Shown one piece after another: positions 1 through 11,895 of a DNA stretch of 64,000 nt; within the stretch, counting starts at the first letter, position 1; each line of letters starts with the position of its first letter. The notes below the pieces were generated by a model. The model was given only the letters and a program-made list of their open reading frames with translations, ran no database searches and was not told the origin of the DNA. Made by a program: the position numbers and the translations under genes. This DNA comes from Anseranas semipalmata (lineage: Eukaryota > Chordata > Aves > Anseriformes > Anseranatidae): the NCBI GenBank assembly GCA_013399115.1, contig VXAA01001513.1, forward strand, positions 174,588 through 238,587. The letters run 5' to 3'.

Positions 1-1827
1 GCAGTCCCCTTTAGGGAAGGCAGAGCAGCACCGTCAGGCACTGAGGGACAGACTTCTGCCATTTCACCCAAAGCTGGTGCTGATGCAGTGAAAGATTTGG
101 GATACCCTAAATTAGCATTCATCTCACCTCTTAATCCATCCAGGGTTTACTCCCTTATACCTGACTACATCAACCCATCCCCCATAAAAGGCAGATCCCT
201 GAAAATGAGGCCATCTGTGTTTTAGGCAGAAAATTACACTGCAGAGACCACCTATTCACCAGGACCCTTTTCTCAAATGTTTCCATAGCTACCTTAAGAT
301 GTAGACCCATAAATGTGACAGTGCCTTTAATCAATCAAAATCAGAAGATCCCTCGAGGACTTAATTATATATTTAGGTTGACTGAACCTGTCATTTTTTA
401 TATTATCTTCCCTAGTGCTGTCGCTTGGAATAGCCTGCATCTCAGACTGAAGTGATGTGCAGGAGACAGAAGGAGACCAGGTTATCATAGCATTGTCTTC
501 CAGCAAAGCTTTAGCAGCACAGCATCCTCCTGCCCCACCGGCTGGCTTGGCCACAGAAGAGCCAACTCTGACTCATCTGAAGGGCAAGCTAATATAAAGA
601 GACTGTGTACTCATTCTCCTGTTCACAAATAAACTGAATATTTGACCCAACTCATCAGAAGAGAAGTGATGAGAGAGGTGATGCACATACAGACAATTAC
701 TATGATAACCATTTATCCATCGGTGGTAGAAAGCTATATCCACAGAAAAAAAAAAAAAAAAAAAAAAAAAAGGAGAGGTTCCCATTAAAGTGAATTGTTG
801 TTAAGTGGATGCATATTTGGATAACATTTTCTCAGGATGAATTCAGATCTCTGTAAGTGCACACGACTCAGTGGACTTACACAGAGTGCAAGGCTTATCT
901 GTGTGGAGAGTGAGCACCTGGGATGTTTCTGATCCTGCAAATCACTATTCTGAACATTCAGCAGACATCTAGAACAAACATGGCTTTGCTTTGGCCCAGA
1001 GCCTGGAACAGGCAGGAAGGAACATAAACAGGGCATCTGGCCCTGACGACAAGAATGCACAGAGAAAGGGAAATTTTACAGGTCAGACATGGCATTATTT
1101 AGATTTAAAAAAGCTCAAACTTTGTCTAAAGACTAGACATGCTATTTCGCTACATTTTAGAGATGGTATCAAGTTACAATGCAATTTAAGTAATTTCATT
1201 TTATTGAATCTATGGAGTACTAGTTTACTAATTTGAAGACAAGGTTGATTTCAGGTCTACTTTCAATCATCTTTCCTCACACCAGGACACTCTGTTATTC
1301 TTAACCAATCAACAATTTATTCATTCATCTAGAACTACATGCATATATAATCAAGCTTTCATCAGAATACAATTACACTCTGTGAAATATTTTCAGTGAA
1401 TACTAAAATTACTGGGAAAAAAATAATAAAAAAAAATAAAGATTCTTTGCGGTATTCTTCACATCTGAAATCAGTTGCCAGAAGTTCTGGTCTGAATTAA
1501 CCAACAGCTCCTTCTGAAGTTAATGGGTAGAGATCAGCATCCCCTTGGACAGTTTATTTCTGTTTAGAATAAATGCCTAAAATAGGTAGGATGAATCATC
1601 TTTGGGAGGTGTCTGTTTCTTTCCATTCTGTATAAAGGAACAGTAAATGATAATTTAAACTAGATATCTGACTTGTAAGCACCTAAAATCACATGTGCTG
1701 CATCTTTTTCTCTTTTTCTGTTTTTTCCCTTTGTTTTTTGGCTGTTGTTAAATATGACTAAAATTCACACAGTAATTTATTTGGAAAAATAATGGGGGGA
1801 GGAGGGGAGATCCTTAAGATATCCCAG
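1..1827. other. Unique AT-rich noncoding DNA
   Basis: No gene, RNA or recognisable transposon is visible. Open frames on both strands are under about 95 codons, overlap each other on opposite strands, and carry no domain or low-complexity-free protein signature that I recognise. The stretch holds a 26-base A run (746-771) and an A/T-rich patch around 1418-1440. It is best read as intergenic or intronic vertebrate DNA. Confidence 0.6.
746..771 (+). repeat. A26 homopolymer run
   Basis: There are twenty-six consecutive A residues. No AATAAA signal lies just upstream and no recognisable retrocopy body precedes it, so I treat it as a simple repeat and not as the tail of a processed pseudogene. 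Confidence 0.9.
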
Positions 1828-1935
1828 AGCCTGGGAGGTCTTGGTTCATATCCCTGCCTTATAGCAAGTAGAAACTGGATTTGAAAGTGAGCTTAGCTCT
1901 AATTAGAGCACCAACTACTTTGCTAGAGGAGCTTT
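1828..1935 (+). repeat. Possible ancient tRNA-SINE-like fragment
   Basis: The stretch has a phrase like 'gggaggtcttggttcatatc' followed about 40 bases later by 'ggatttgaaagtgagctta' and 'agagcaccaactact'. That order resembles an old amniote interspersed repeat, with 'ggttcaaatccc' followed by 'gaacctgggtct' and then 'agtgccctaaccact'. The match is from memory of the pattern and is strongly decayed. No target duplication is visible. Confidence 0.3.
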
Positions 1936-4919
1936 TCAAGATGAATAGTTACATTTGTAGATGTTGCTTCAGACTGTTTGAAATATTTAATAAGTGGTCA
2001 TCAGGACAAAGTGAGTACAGCTGCTCTCCAAGGTGCAGGTTCAAACATTGCTCCAGTAAGGGACTTCCAGCACCAGTTTGCTTATTTTAATGGATTAGAA
2101 GTCTTTAATGTGGACTGAATGAGAGTACTCAAGCTCACAAATACCAAGTAGACTGATGGCTCATATGCTTTCCTAGGGGGATAAGGGCTCAATTTCTGAC
2201 AGATAGGAGAGGAACCTGCAGAATCTCCAGTACTGGGCCCTGAGTGAAGCCAATGCCTTATGTCTTGCTTCTTTCTGTGCGCACCTCTGTACTTCTTATG
2301 TTTTGGGGCAAAGAAAGCACAATGCTTTTAGATTCTCCTAGACAAAAATAAAATAAAATAAATCTATTTGGTCCAAATAGACTTTATGATTCCTGTTTCT
2401 CAGTTTCACTGCTAGAAGTAGAAACTCCAAAGGTGTGCGCAGGAGAGAAAGCAGTGATGTCCCATTCAGCAAGCCCATGGTCCTCTGAGAGCCACAAGCA
2501 CAGAGATGCCAACTTCTGACATGAAAACCCATCCTTCTCCCAGACCTCCTTGGATCACCCTGGCATGCGGATAGCCCATTGGTGACAATTGTCCGCAGTT
2601 AGAGAAAGTCAGCCACGCACCTTCTTTTTGTACAGCAGCCACCGACCTCTGTCGGGGGATGGCGGTGGAGATGGGCTCCACTGAGCTCACAGCTCTTCGG
2701 CAAACTGCAGCACGTGTGACCATGACCTCGGGTTTGGTGGCCTAGAGGTTGTCACACGCTGTAATCAGGCTCGAGTTTCCCCAGTGCCTCCAGAGCTCCG
2801 CTGTTCTCCTGCTGCAGCTCACATCCAGTAGATGGCGACAGGATATAAAGCATTTAGTTAATTCTTCCCTGAATTGGCAGGTTTTTATGTTTAATTCATT
2901 TTAAAGATACCAATTCTGCATCCCAACTTTTATGTAAATTTATTTTCATATTTCAAAGTCGGGGATGCATTTGAGTTCATTTATCTTTTGGTATTCTCTT
3001 TGTTTCTCATGTCATATAATTCATTTCATCCAGAGAGTCATAACCAACCTCCTGATGCTCCTGCAGTTTTGGAGGAGCTACTCCAGGCCTTCCTTGATTC
3101 TACAGTCATCTAATGCCCTGAAGACAGGGGGTGCCTCTCCATCAATATCATCATTTGGGAATTTTTGATCCATCTGCTTTGCCTTCTAGGTCTGTGACAT
3201 TACTTCTCAGAATTGCAATTGATTTTCATGACTTCCTGCAAGATTACTGTAGTCAGATGGAAGGTCAGCCACCACTTCATCAGGGCTCAGAACAGAACAG
3301 GTAGCATTATCTTGAAAAGGTAATACTTTTTACCTTATTCACACAAGTATTGTATATGTACAAGCAATGAGAGTCTTCAATTCTGAAAGCTGAGTGCCTA
3401 CAGAATGGGGAAATAGGGAAAATCTAGCAAATTTGGATTTTGTAGATCCTGTGAAACTTTCAACTCTGGAATTATAATCTATTAAAAATGCAATGTGATC
3501 CCTTACCTGTAATCTCTAATTCCCTTCAAGGATATCTATCCAAGTGCAAGTCATGCATATCTCAATCTGAGCTATTTGGATGGCACTCTCAAGAAATGTA
3601 GTTTTCAACACAGCTTGCTTACCTCTCTTTAGTCAATGTGTCTCCTGAGTTTGGATACACACATTTTCTGCCATTGTCTCTATCTGTTCTAGGCTGAAGC
3701 ATCATCTGAAACAGGCACTGAGGTGATTTCTAAAATCCTGGTTGTCATGGAGACCGGAATAGGTTGACCGCCTCCTGGCTGCACGAGGAAAGAGTGGGCT
3801 ACAGCAACTTCCTACCAAGAGATATTCCAAAGACTTTTTACAACTGTATATCTGACATAGAAATACCTCTTTATCATGAAGGGTAGCAAAACCATAATTC
3901 TCTGAGTCATTTGATATAGTAAAGCAAAAGCACTTTAAAAAATGGAAGAATGCTTCTTATCTTTTATTCAGCAATGTTGAGCAGTTAGATTACTTCAGAG
4001 GAAAGAGATAACCCCATGCATATTTATCCCTTTAATAACAAAAGTTTAGCCAGGATAGCAGTAATGACCTTCATGAGGTAGCCTGTGTTCCTCAGGGTCA
4101 TAGAAAGAATCACCAGGGATGTCCACGTAAAATCCAAACTCCTCCCTTTACAGTAATGACCACATCACAAGTTTCAGAAAATCTAATGAAAGTAGCCAAT
4201 AGCCAAATCCCCTGAGCACAGGAGGGTATGTCAGGCCATTAGCCAGCTAATTCTGGTAACTGATACACCAATAAGTACAATTTTTTCCACCATTAACATA
4301 GGCAGTAGCCAGAAAGATTTATTGATTTCTTTTTTTTCTTCGAAAGAAAGTGAAAGCTCTTAGGGAAAGCTTTATTGAAAACTTATTCACCATCTGGAAG
4401 CAGAGAAGCCATTTAACTTTCCCCTAAATAGAAAAAAATAATCTTTACTTGTCATTTTCCAGCACTGCTTTGCAATGTGACTGCCTTGGATGTCACAAAG
4501 CTTTGTGTAGTACAGACACCCATCTGGCAGCAGTCTAACAGCTCCTGTGGTAAGACAGGTGCTCATCTCAGGTGTCACGATTCAGGAGTTTGGGGAGTAT
4601 GGCCTTAGGCAAAAATTAGGTCCACTGCATCTCAGAAATGAACTCTCTGAGCATTAGACTTTAAGATGCACCCCATTTTCTGATAGAAACTTGCACTGCA
4701 GTTGAACCTGTGAAAAGCTGGCAGAGCCAGTGGTCTATGTGGACTAATCCTTTGAGTGCCTTGTGTCAGTCCCAGCACACAGCCAGTGCTCCTTGGCAGT
4801 GCCTGTGGGAGTGCAAGCCCTGGAACACTACCTGTGAGGTTTTGATGTTACCAGGACTGCTCTTTCTTTGATCAACTGCAAAAGAAACTGTTCATGCCTT
4901 CCACAGCAGCCAGGAGGAC
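1936..4919. other. Unique noncoding DNA
   Basis: No gene or RNA is supported. The 2600-2850 part is visibly richer in G and C than its surroundings and ends at a CTCF-like site followed by a TATA-like word ('ggatataaag', 2841-2850), but no transcript is suggested by the open frames. The rest is AT-rich unique DNA. Confidence 0.55.
2825..2839 (+). promoter_or_regulatory. Candidate CTCF binding site, forward
   Basis: The 15-mer CCAGTAGATGGCGAC matches the vertebrate CTCF core consensus CCASYAGRKGGCRSY at 14 of 15 positions. The mismatch is A where C or G is expected at position 14. CTCF is a zinc-finger architectural protein that anchors chromatin loops, and its site orientation matters. A match this close occurs only occasionally by chance, but many matches in a genome are unoccupied. 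Confidence 0.45.
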
Positions 4920-5019
4920 CCATACTTTAACAACTGAAAGCAACCTATACTTTGCTAACTGAAAGCAACCCATACTTTAACAAGTCAAAGCAACCCATAC
5001 TTTAAAAAGTGAAAGCAAC
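4920..5019 (+). repeat. Minisatellite, four 25-bp units
   Basis: Four head-to-tail units of exactly 25 bp are seen at 4920-4944, 4945-4969, 4970-4994 and 4995-5019. Each follows the pattern CYATACTTT, a variable 7-base middle, then a TGAAAGCAAC-like end. Units differ by a few substitutions (for example TTGCTAACT against TTAACAACT), so the array is not newly expanded. It sits in unique DNA with no gene beside it. Confidence 0.9.
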
Positions 5020-5656
5020 TCCTGAACAAATGCACAGTTATTCCATATGGATGAAAAGATGTGCACTGAATACCAGGCACCTACTGATAAATTACTGTGC
5101 TAGTTACAGCATAGCAGCAGCCTCTTTGCCATAATGGGTGTGCTGAGCCAGCTGCTGAACCACTTGAGCCCTAACTGCAGTCAGTTATTATCCCCAAACC
5201 CTCGTTTTCCAGCCAAGATCCCACTCTTCTCTCCCTCCTACCATCATTATTATTAGTGACTCATCCTAGTAAAGACCGATCCTTCCTGGCTGATGTTGAG
5301 AGCCTCAGCTGCAAGGGCCAAGTGAACTTAAGTGTAAGAATTCAAGGCAGTTTCGAAATATCACATCAGTGAAGCCAGCCAAAGATAAGTAACGAGAGCA
5401 AAAAAAAAAAAAAATAACATAAAAGAGCAAGCAAGAGTTTCAATGTGCTGCAGTTTGAAATACAGATCAACTTATTTTCTGGACAGTTTAGAGATCACAA
5501 ACCTTGGAGTGGTACTGTTGGCCTGACAGGTGCATGCTGGGGCTTAAAAGACGTTTTTCTGATGCAGGCAGCTTTTCTGGCTTTGTGTGTGCTAATTGCA
5601 TGTTGCATTTGGCACAAAGCCTCTTCTGTTGCCTGGGCTGAAGTACCTTTGCTTGA
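5020..5656. other. Unique noncoding DNA with short A run
   Basis: No gene is seen. A 15-base A run lies at 5400-5414. The open frame that begins at 5445 on the forward strand runs into the CR1 copy and is not a gene. Confidence 0.55.
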
Positions 5657-6240
5657 TCATAGAATCACAGAATCACAGAACGGTTTGGTTGGAAGGGACC
5701 TTAAAGCCCACCCGGTTCCAGCCCCTGCCATGGGCAGGGACACCTCCCAGCAGCCCAGGCTGCCCAAAGCCCCATCCAGCCTGGCCTTGGGCACTGCCAG
5801 GGATGGGGCACCCACAGCTTCTCTGGGAAGCCTGTGCCAGGGCCTCACTGCCCTCTGAGTGAAGAATTTCTTCTTTACATCTAATCTAAATCCCCTCTTT
5901 TAGTTTAAAATCGTTGCCCCTTGTCCTATTATTATCTGCCCTTGTAAAAAGTTGTTCTCCATCTTTTTTTATAAGCCCCCTTTAGGCACTACAAGGCTGC
6001 AATGAGGTCTCCCCGGAGCCTTCTCTTCTCCAGGCTGAACATCCCCAGCTTTCTCAATCTTTCTCCACAGCAGAGGTGCTTCAGCCCTTTGGTCATCCTT
6101 GTGGCCTCCTCTGGACCTGCTCTAACAGGTCTGTGTCCTTCTTGTGCTGGGGGCCCCAGGGCTAGATGCAATACTCCAGGTGGGGCCTCACAAGGGCAGA
6201 GCAGAGGGGGACAATCACCTCCCTCCACCTGATCACATCT
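5657..6240 (-). mobile_element. CR1 LINE 3' end, 5'-truncated
   Basis: The element reads on the reverse strand. Its 3' tail appears at 5657 as TCATAGAATCACAGAATCAC, that is, copies of the CR1 8-mer ATTCTATG/ATTCTGTG. The body then shows the avian CR1 signature (GGAAGGGACC, 'ccatgggcagggacacctcc', 'aagccccatccagcctggcc'). The inner part, reverse-translated, carries the C-terminal ORF2 phrase with '[15 protein letters not shown]' (near 5995-6045). CR1 is a target-primed non-LTR retrotransposon that typically inserts 5'-truncated copies without target duplications, as here. The truncation point is placed at roughly 6235-6245. It is not capable of movement. Confidence 0.95.
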
Positions 6241-8994
6241 GCTACTGCATCGGCCTCCTTTGGGGAGTTCCCTGACCTAGTGAAAGGAGAGGAATTTCTC
6301 TGCTACTTTAAGGGGAAAAGGTTTTCCAGGAGAAATAGGATCTCACGTTTCCAAAAGTTTGGAATTTGTAGTGGAAATGAGATGCTTTCATATTTACAAG
6401 ACTGTGTTAATGCAACTATTTCTCCACAGAAATGTGCAGAATGATATACTAGAGAAATGAATGGAACAATAAACGTGGAACAAAAGCAGATGGAGAAATG
6501 GCTGAAGTGATTAATTGTGAATCAAGGAGTGGCGATTCATTTGTGCGTGTAATCTGCAATTTGCATAATCCTATACTGAAAGCCAAGTTGTTCAACCATT
6601 ATGCATATTCATGCTTGATTCAGGCAAACACTCAACTTCTTTGGGATCTGAGCACCTGCTTATGAGATTTTGCTGAATAGGAGTGGGATAATTCATGTGC
6701 CTAAAGTTAAGCATGTCATTTGCTGAAAGAACAGTTATGCATGATGGTATTTGGAGGAAGGTTGTATCTGATCTGACCATCCAAATGGTGAATCAGGTGA
6801 GTATGAATCCCACTTCCTCCCTTCTAATAGCAGAGCTCGTCCCAAGTAGATGAGCGAGGAAGGGAGGCTGACAGAAGAAAGCCTCACTTTTTCTCTAAAG
6901 CACAGCCAAGCACTGCTGAACCAAACAGGTCTGAGATAGGAGTGTGCTTCCTGAATCAAAACCTCAGTGCATCCTGCAAGCCCAGTCTTAGACATGAAGC
7001 ATCAGCCTTCATGCAGCAGTGCTGTGACAAATCTCTCCATAGTTCATGTTTGCAAAAGCACTTTTGACTTTAAATAAGAGTGAAGCTGAGCTGAAACCAA
7101 TATCTAAGCTTAAAAATGAGTTTCATCAAGGAACCAAAGTACAGTTCCTGGTTTTGTCACTGCTATTCAGTGCAATTAGGGAAAAAAAATGATGCATAAC
7201 AGCCCTGTTATTGTGCTGGGAAGCAGGGTGTTATTGGAATGGCGGAAAATGCCAAGGGCAAGTTTGTACCCAGTCTGGGGTAAAAATAAGTCCTCTTGTT
7301 TATCCCTTGAAGGAGTACTGCAACACACTATATTCAATTGAAGTGTAACTACAAAACCAATAATACCCTTACTTTCCAACAAAATGACCACTTGCTAACC
7401 AGTTGTTAGAAAGAACGCACACCATCACCAGGAAGAAATGTACTGAAGTGCCTTTGCTTCAGTTCTTGCTGGCTTCTTTTGCTAAAGGGAATTAAGATTC
7501 TGGAAGAAAGGTGAAGCAGTATGGGGAAAACAAAAATCCTGTTATATTGTCCTAGATGGGCCATGCAGTGTAGGTTACCTCTACTGTTGATTACTTAGTG
7601 AGCATATATATGTGTATAGTTATTGTTGACAGTATTAGACACTGCACTATTGAACACTATTTTTTAACAGGACTGAGATGTGCACAACAGTATCTAGTAG
7701 GACACTTGACAGGTTGAGTGCATCTGAAAAATTCCTGATGTTCTCCTGTATTCAAATGCCTTAAAAAATCAACCCAGAGGCACAATGGCTCAAGATGGAA
7801 ATTGTGTTATCAGTCCATGCGTATGTACAGGGCTGGTACCAATGAGAAGCAGTTGCATGTCATTGTGTCCTGTATTTAACACAAGACAGAGAGAGCAGAC
7901 ATTACCACTTCCTAATTTTCTGTTGGAATCTAATCCAGTAACCTGACCACAAAGTTCATAGCAGGGTATAACAGCCTCATCTCTGTCTTGCAGCATCACT
8001 GGTTGATGAAACTGTGCTATGAGACCTTGGCTGATTTCAAGGACTCAGACTCTGAGTTTAGAGTTTGTAAGTGCCAAGAAAAAACAGCCTGAGAATAAAT
8101 TGTCCTGTAGTTCATCTTCATGCCAATGCATAATTATTCCCTATCTATTCTCCATATACGTTGACTAGACAGAGCTGTTATGGGTATTTTTTTTTTTTCA
8201 CATTTATCTTGAGCATCTTCTCACCATTTCTTTTCTGTGTCTTTCCCAGAGTCTACTTCTCAGAAAGTAGCTTCTGCCCATCCTGACCATTCCCCGTAGG
8301 GTCTCATTGCTTAAACCTGTTTAGAGCAGATTTCTTCTTCTACCCTCTACAACCCACCTTCACATGTAAGTGGCTACAACTGTTCCTTTTTACATCTCTC
8401 CACCTGTCCTGAAAAAAAAGATCCATAAAGTCATTTTGCTTTTCACTAGAAAATAATGTAGAGAGGCATGTATTGCCTGTGCTTACGTAAAATTGACAAA
8501 GCACCCTGGTGACAGAGTGATAAAACTTTTCTCAGTTTCATATTTTCTTAAAACCTTCTAAAACCAGGTTGCTAATGGAAAAGTTTCCAGAAAAGAGCCC
8601 AACAAAAGCCCAAAGAATATTTACTTTGACATGTACTTTGCCCCAGTCACTGCTTCGCCCTTCAGAGTGCTACTTTTAGGAGTAGGAAATCCCCTTGCCA
8701 AGAGGTTCAAAGCTTTGAAATTCAACATTGTTCCTTCAGGACAAGAAGCTATCTCATGCTGGGCTCCTCTGTAAGCCTTTGCTGGGGAACATTTTGTCAG
8801 GCAGGCTGCTCAGCCCAAAGACTAGGCTGAGAGACCCACAGCCCCAGTGGGATATTAGTGTGTTTATATTTAAAGCTGTGGTTGTTTTTCCTGTTCCAGA
8901 CATCTCTCAAAGATTGTGAAAGCTTGAATCTGGGTTCATGCAGATTTCTTTGATACCTTCAGGTCGACTCCTTTCTCTCATTTTTGATGATACC

Positions 8995-9013
8995 AAAAAA
9001 AAAAAAAAAAAAA
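8995..9013 (+). repeat. A19 homopolymer run
   Basis: Nineteen A residues follow 'gatgatacc' and precede 'gatgg'. It is a simple repeat with no recognisable retroposon body. Confidence 0.9.
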
Positions 9014-9417
9014 GATGGAAAAAGAAATCAGAGATGCCTCCAACTCCTGTCCAGATTTCTCCATCTCTTAGGTCTTTGGCATTTCTTTCTACCTCCAAGT
9101 GAATTTGGGGGCGATAGACTTCGAAACACAACAGGACCTAAGATAAATGGAAAGACCCCTCCCCACTACTCTTGCTTTCCTCTTCCCTTCCTAAGACTTT
9201 TGTTTTAAATGGTTATCATACTTGTAGAAAAACCTGAAGAAAAATAGCACTGACTGATGTACAATGTCTGCTTCATTCATGCCTCAATACAGAAAGCTTA
9301 CAGTGTTGGGAGTTTTCATTAGCAATTAACATTAACAAATCTTAGCTCTCCTTGTGCCTTTGGAACAAACATTGATTAACTATCAGTAGAGGGTTTTGTT
9401 TAAGAGTGTTGACTTCC

Positions 9418-9442
9418 AAAACAAAACAAAACAAAACAAAAA
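9418..9442 (+). repeat. (AAAAC)n microsatellite
   Basis: There are about five copies of the pentamer AAAAC, ending in a short ACACAC stretch. Confidence 0.9.
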
Positions 9443-11077
9443 CACACATTCTTCCCCTTTGCTCCTGTAGTTATTCGAGGGCAGAAAGCTCTGAATCTTT
9501 GACACAGCCTGTGATCTGGCTTCTGGTTATAGTTCACACCAGGAGACTCTAATTAATCCCCTTGGAGAAGCCCCCCTGAAGGGACAGTTAAAAGCAATAA
9601 TCCCTGTAATACCCTCATTGCATCAGAATTGTGTGCAACTGATTTGGCTGCCTCACCCTGTCCACAGCGTGACCTGAGAAGATGGTGAATGCCAAGAATG
9701 GGGTACATTTCTCTGTGAAAGGAATAACTTGATGGCTCACTGCCAAAATATTCCTGGGGGGGGGGGCGCGGAATATTGATGAAGGGATGAAGGGGGAAAC
9801 ATAGGCTGGTTTTGTGCAGTAAAGGCAGCAGCTCCTGTGGCAGTACAGCTCATGGACACCACTGGGGTTATTCTAATTAGCAGCACTAGTGGGGTCCAGC
9901 ATCTCTGCAAGGGGACTGTGGGGCACCCCTCGGGGAGTTGCCAAGAGCTCTGCACTGCTCCCCAAAGCACAATGTCACTTTCACACTAGCTGTCATCGTG
10001 GTCCCAGCACCCAGTGAGCCCCACTTCTACTGGTCAGAGCCAACCACCCATTAGGCGAACAGGTCTCTATGTGAGACAGCTTGCCTGCTTCTGTCCGACC
10101 TGTGGTTGCAAGAAGCCCATCCTATTTACTGCATTTAAACGAAACTTTATTTTAGTCCTGCCATAAAGCACTGGTTTTTCAACTCCACCTCCACTCCCTG
10201 AGATCCTGTCCAGACCCACCACTCTGCTGCTTAGCCCAGTTAACACATCTCGCTATCTGAATGCATGGAAATGGCAGTACTGATGGTCTGGCACTTCATA
10301 CTAAAGCATTTATTCTTAATTGCTTATGGTTTTGTCTTTTTTTTTTTTAATCACACCAGGAAAACTGTTTCCACTACCAGGTCACCCTACCACACGGTAT
10401 GAAGTACCAGAGAAAAAGAAGGGGAAGGAAAGAGGTAATGATAAGCAAAATCTATCTTGAGAGTTTATCTATATCCCAGAGTCATGCAAGTAGTTTGGCC
10501 CAGATTAAAGGAACAAAGTTAACATTAAATCTTCTAACAGACTAAGAAGGCCAATTTGCAGAGCACATTTATATTTGTCTGAAACTTTTGCAAATTAGGT
10601 AATGGAGATTTTCTAACATCATGTCTATTTATAAGACACTAGCAACACTGGACTGTAATCTTTTCAACGTTATCTTTAGAAACATTGTGATTCTGGCGAT
10701 ATTATAATGTTACTGCAACATTAATCAATAGAACAAGTCATATACTAAGCATTATCATGAAATACCAATCAATTACTGTTGCTTGAAATGCACATACGCA
10801 TTATGTAGTTGATGGTTTAAACAGAGAAAAGGTAATGTTTTCTGGGTAAGATATCCTTGACATCTGTGCTTTATCTCGTTTCAAAGCCAGAAAGATCAGC
10901 TGTAAATAAAAGAACAGCATAGGATTTGGCTTTTGTTAGAAAATTAGTCCTTGATGCCTAATAAAGGATTCTGAATGGATATTCTGCCAATATACAACAT
11001 TTTCTGTAATCTTAACATTTCTATGAGGCTGTTGAAAGGATGAATCCAGTTAAGGAATTTACATTTAATTGTGGATC

Positions 11078-11107
11078 TTTTTTTTTTTTTTNNNNNNNNN
11101 NNTTTTT
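11078..11107. other. Poly-T tract with 11-N assembly gap
   Basis: A T run (11078-11091) is interrupted by eleven N (11092-11102) and resumes as T to 11107. The gap sits inside a homopolymer, so the true T count is unknown and any reading frame drawn across it is meaningless. Confidence 0.97.
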
Positions 11108-11739
11108 GAATTTATCTGGATCTAGCTGTTGATATGCCTGGTTGTTAAAACCAAGTGGAGTTGGGGAGCATGTGTTTAAATCCTGCCAGGCTGCCATGAG
11201 ACCCGAACCCATCTCTGGTGTTTCCTTAGCAGGCTCTCCTGCCACGTGAGGCTGCTGCAACCTCAACAGCCCTTTGCCTCTTCCATCCCTGAGCATGTTG
11301 GTATAGGGTCTGAGGGCACATTTAGATAGAAAACAGAAAATTAGGGGTATAGGTAGATGCAATGTGCTGAACACATGAATATGCCCAAAGAAAGTTGGGA
11401 TTCAGCATATCAGCCTTCGTCTCAGGTTTCTTCTCTTGGCTGTGTTGTGACTAAGGGCTGCTGAGACCCTATTTCAATCCAGGCACTTAAGGGAATATGT
11501 AAGTGTCAAGTTTTCTAGTTTAGCTTTCTCTCCTTACATTGGGTACCTAAAATTAGGCTTCACAATGCACCTGGGATGCATGCTCTTTCATCGGATTAGC
11601 TCTGCTCCCACACTGCCTGCAGGTAGTTGCTGTTTGTGTGTTCCTTGCTTTCCAGGTACCCAAGTGAGACACTGGTGACTGGTTTGCAAATATGTTGAGT
11701 ATTCACAGTTGCAGCTGAAGTTGGAGGGAAATGCACTTT

Positions 11740-11895
11740 GCTAAATCCCCTGCTAAGGTGCTAAGCACCCTGAAGTACCAGATGCAAAATGTCCTAACTT
11801 AGGTATTCAAAATCAGTGAATAACTATAAATGTAATTTCATTGTGCCTCAGTTCTCTGCCTGAAAACAAGGGTTAAGAATTGCCTGTTATCTCAC
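11740..11895 (+). repeat. Ancient MIR-like SINE fragment
   Basis: The phrase 'ttgtgcctcagttctctgcc' (from 11841), followed by 'tgaaaacaagggtt', resembles the 3' half of MIR-type SINEs (TGTGCCTCAGTTTCCTCATC, then TGTAAAATGGGG). The upstream part, with 'gtgctaagcaccctgaa' and 'cttaggtattcaaaatca', resembles another old amniote repeat. The copy is heavily decayed and its edges are approximate. Confidence 0.42.

Larger units (their letters stand above)
6241..11077. other. Unique noncoding DNA
   Basis: This 4.8 kb has no supported gene. It contains a pair of octamer-like words (6559-6566 and about 6600-6613), an A19 run, an AAAAC microsatellite, a G run followed by CGCG (about 9757-9770) and ordinary AT-rich sequence. 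Open frames are short and mutually overlapping. Confidence 0.55.

Noticed and set aside
5445..5858. 137-codon forward frame
   Set aside because: Its second half is the antisense of a CR1 3' end and its first half has no protein resemblance.
11021..11374. 117-codon reverse frame
   Set aside because: It is read through the N gap and a homopolymer, so the frame is undefined.
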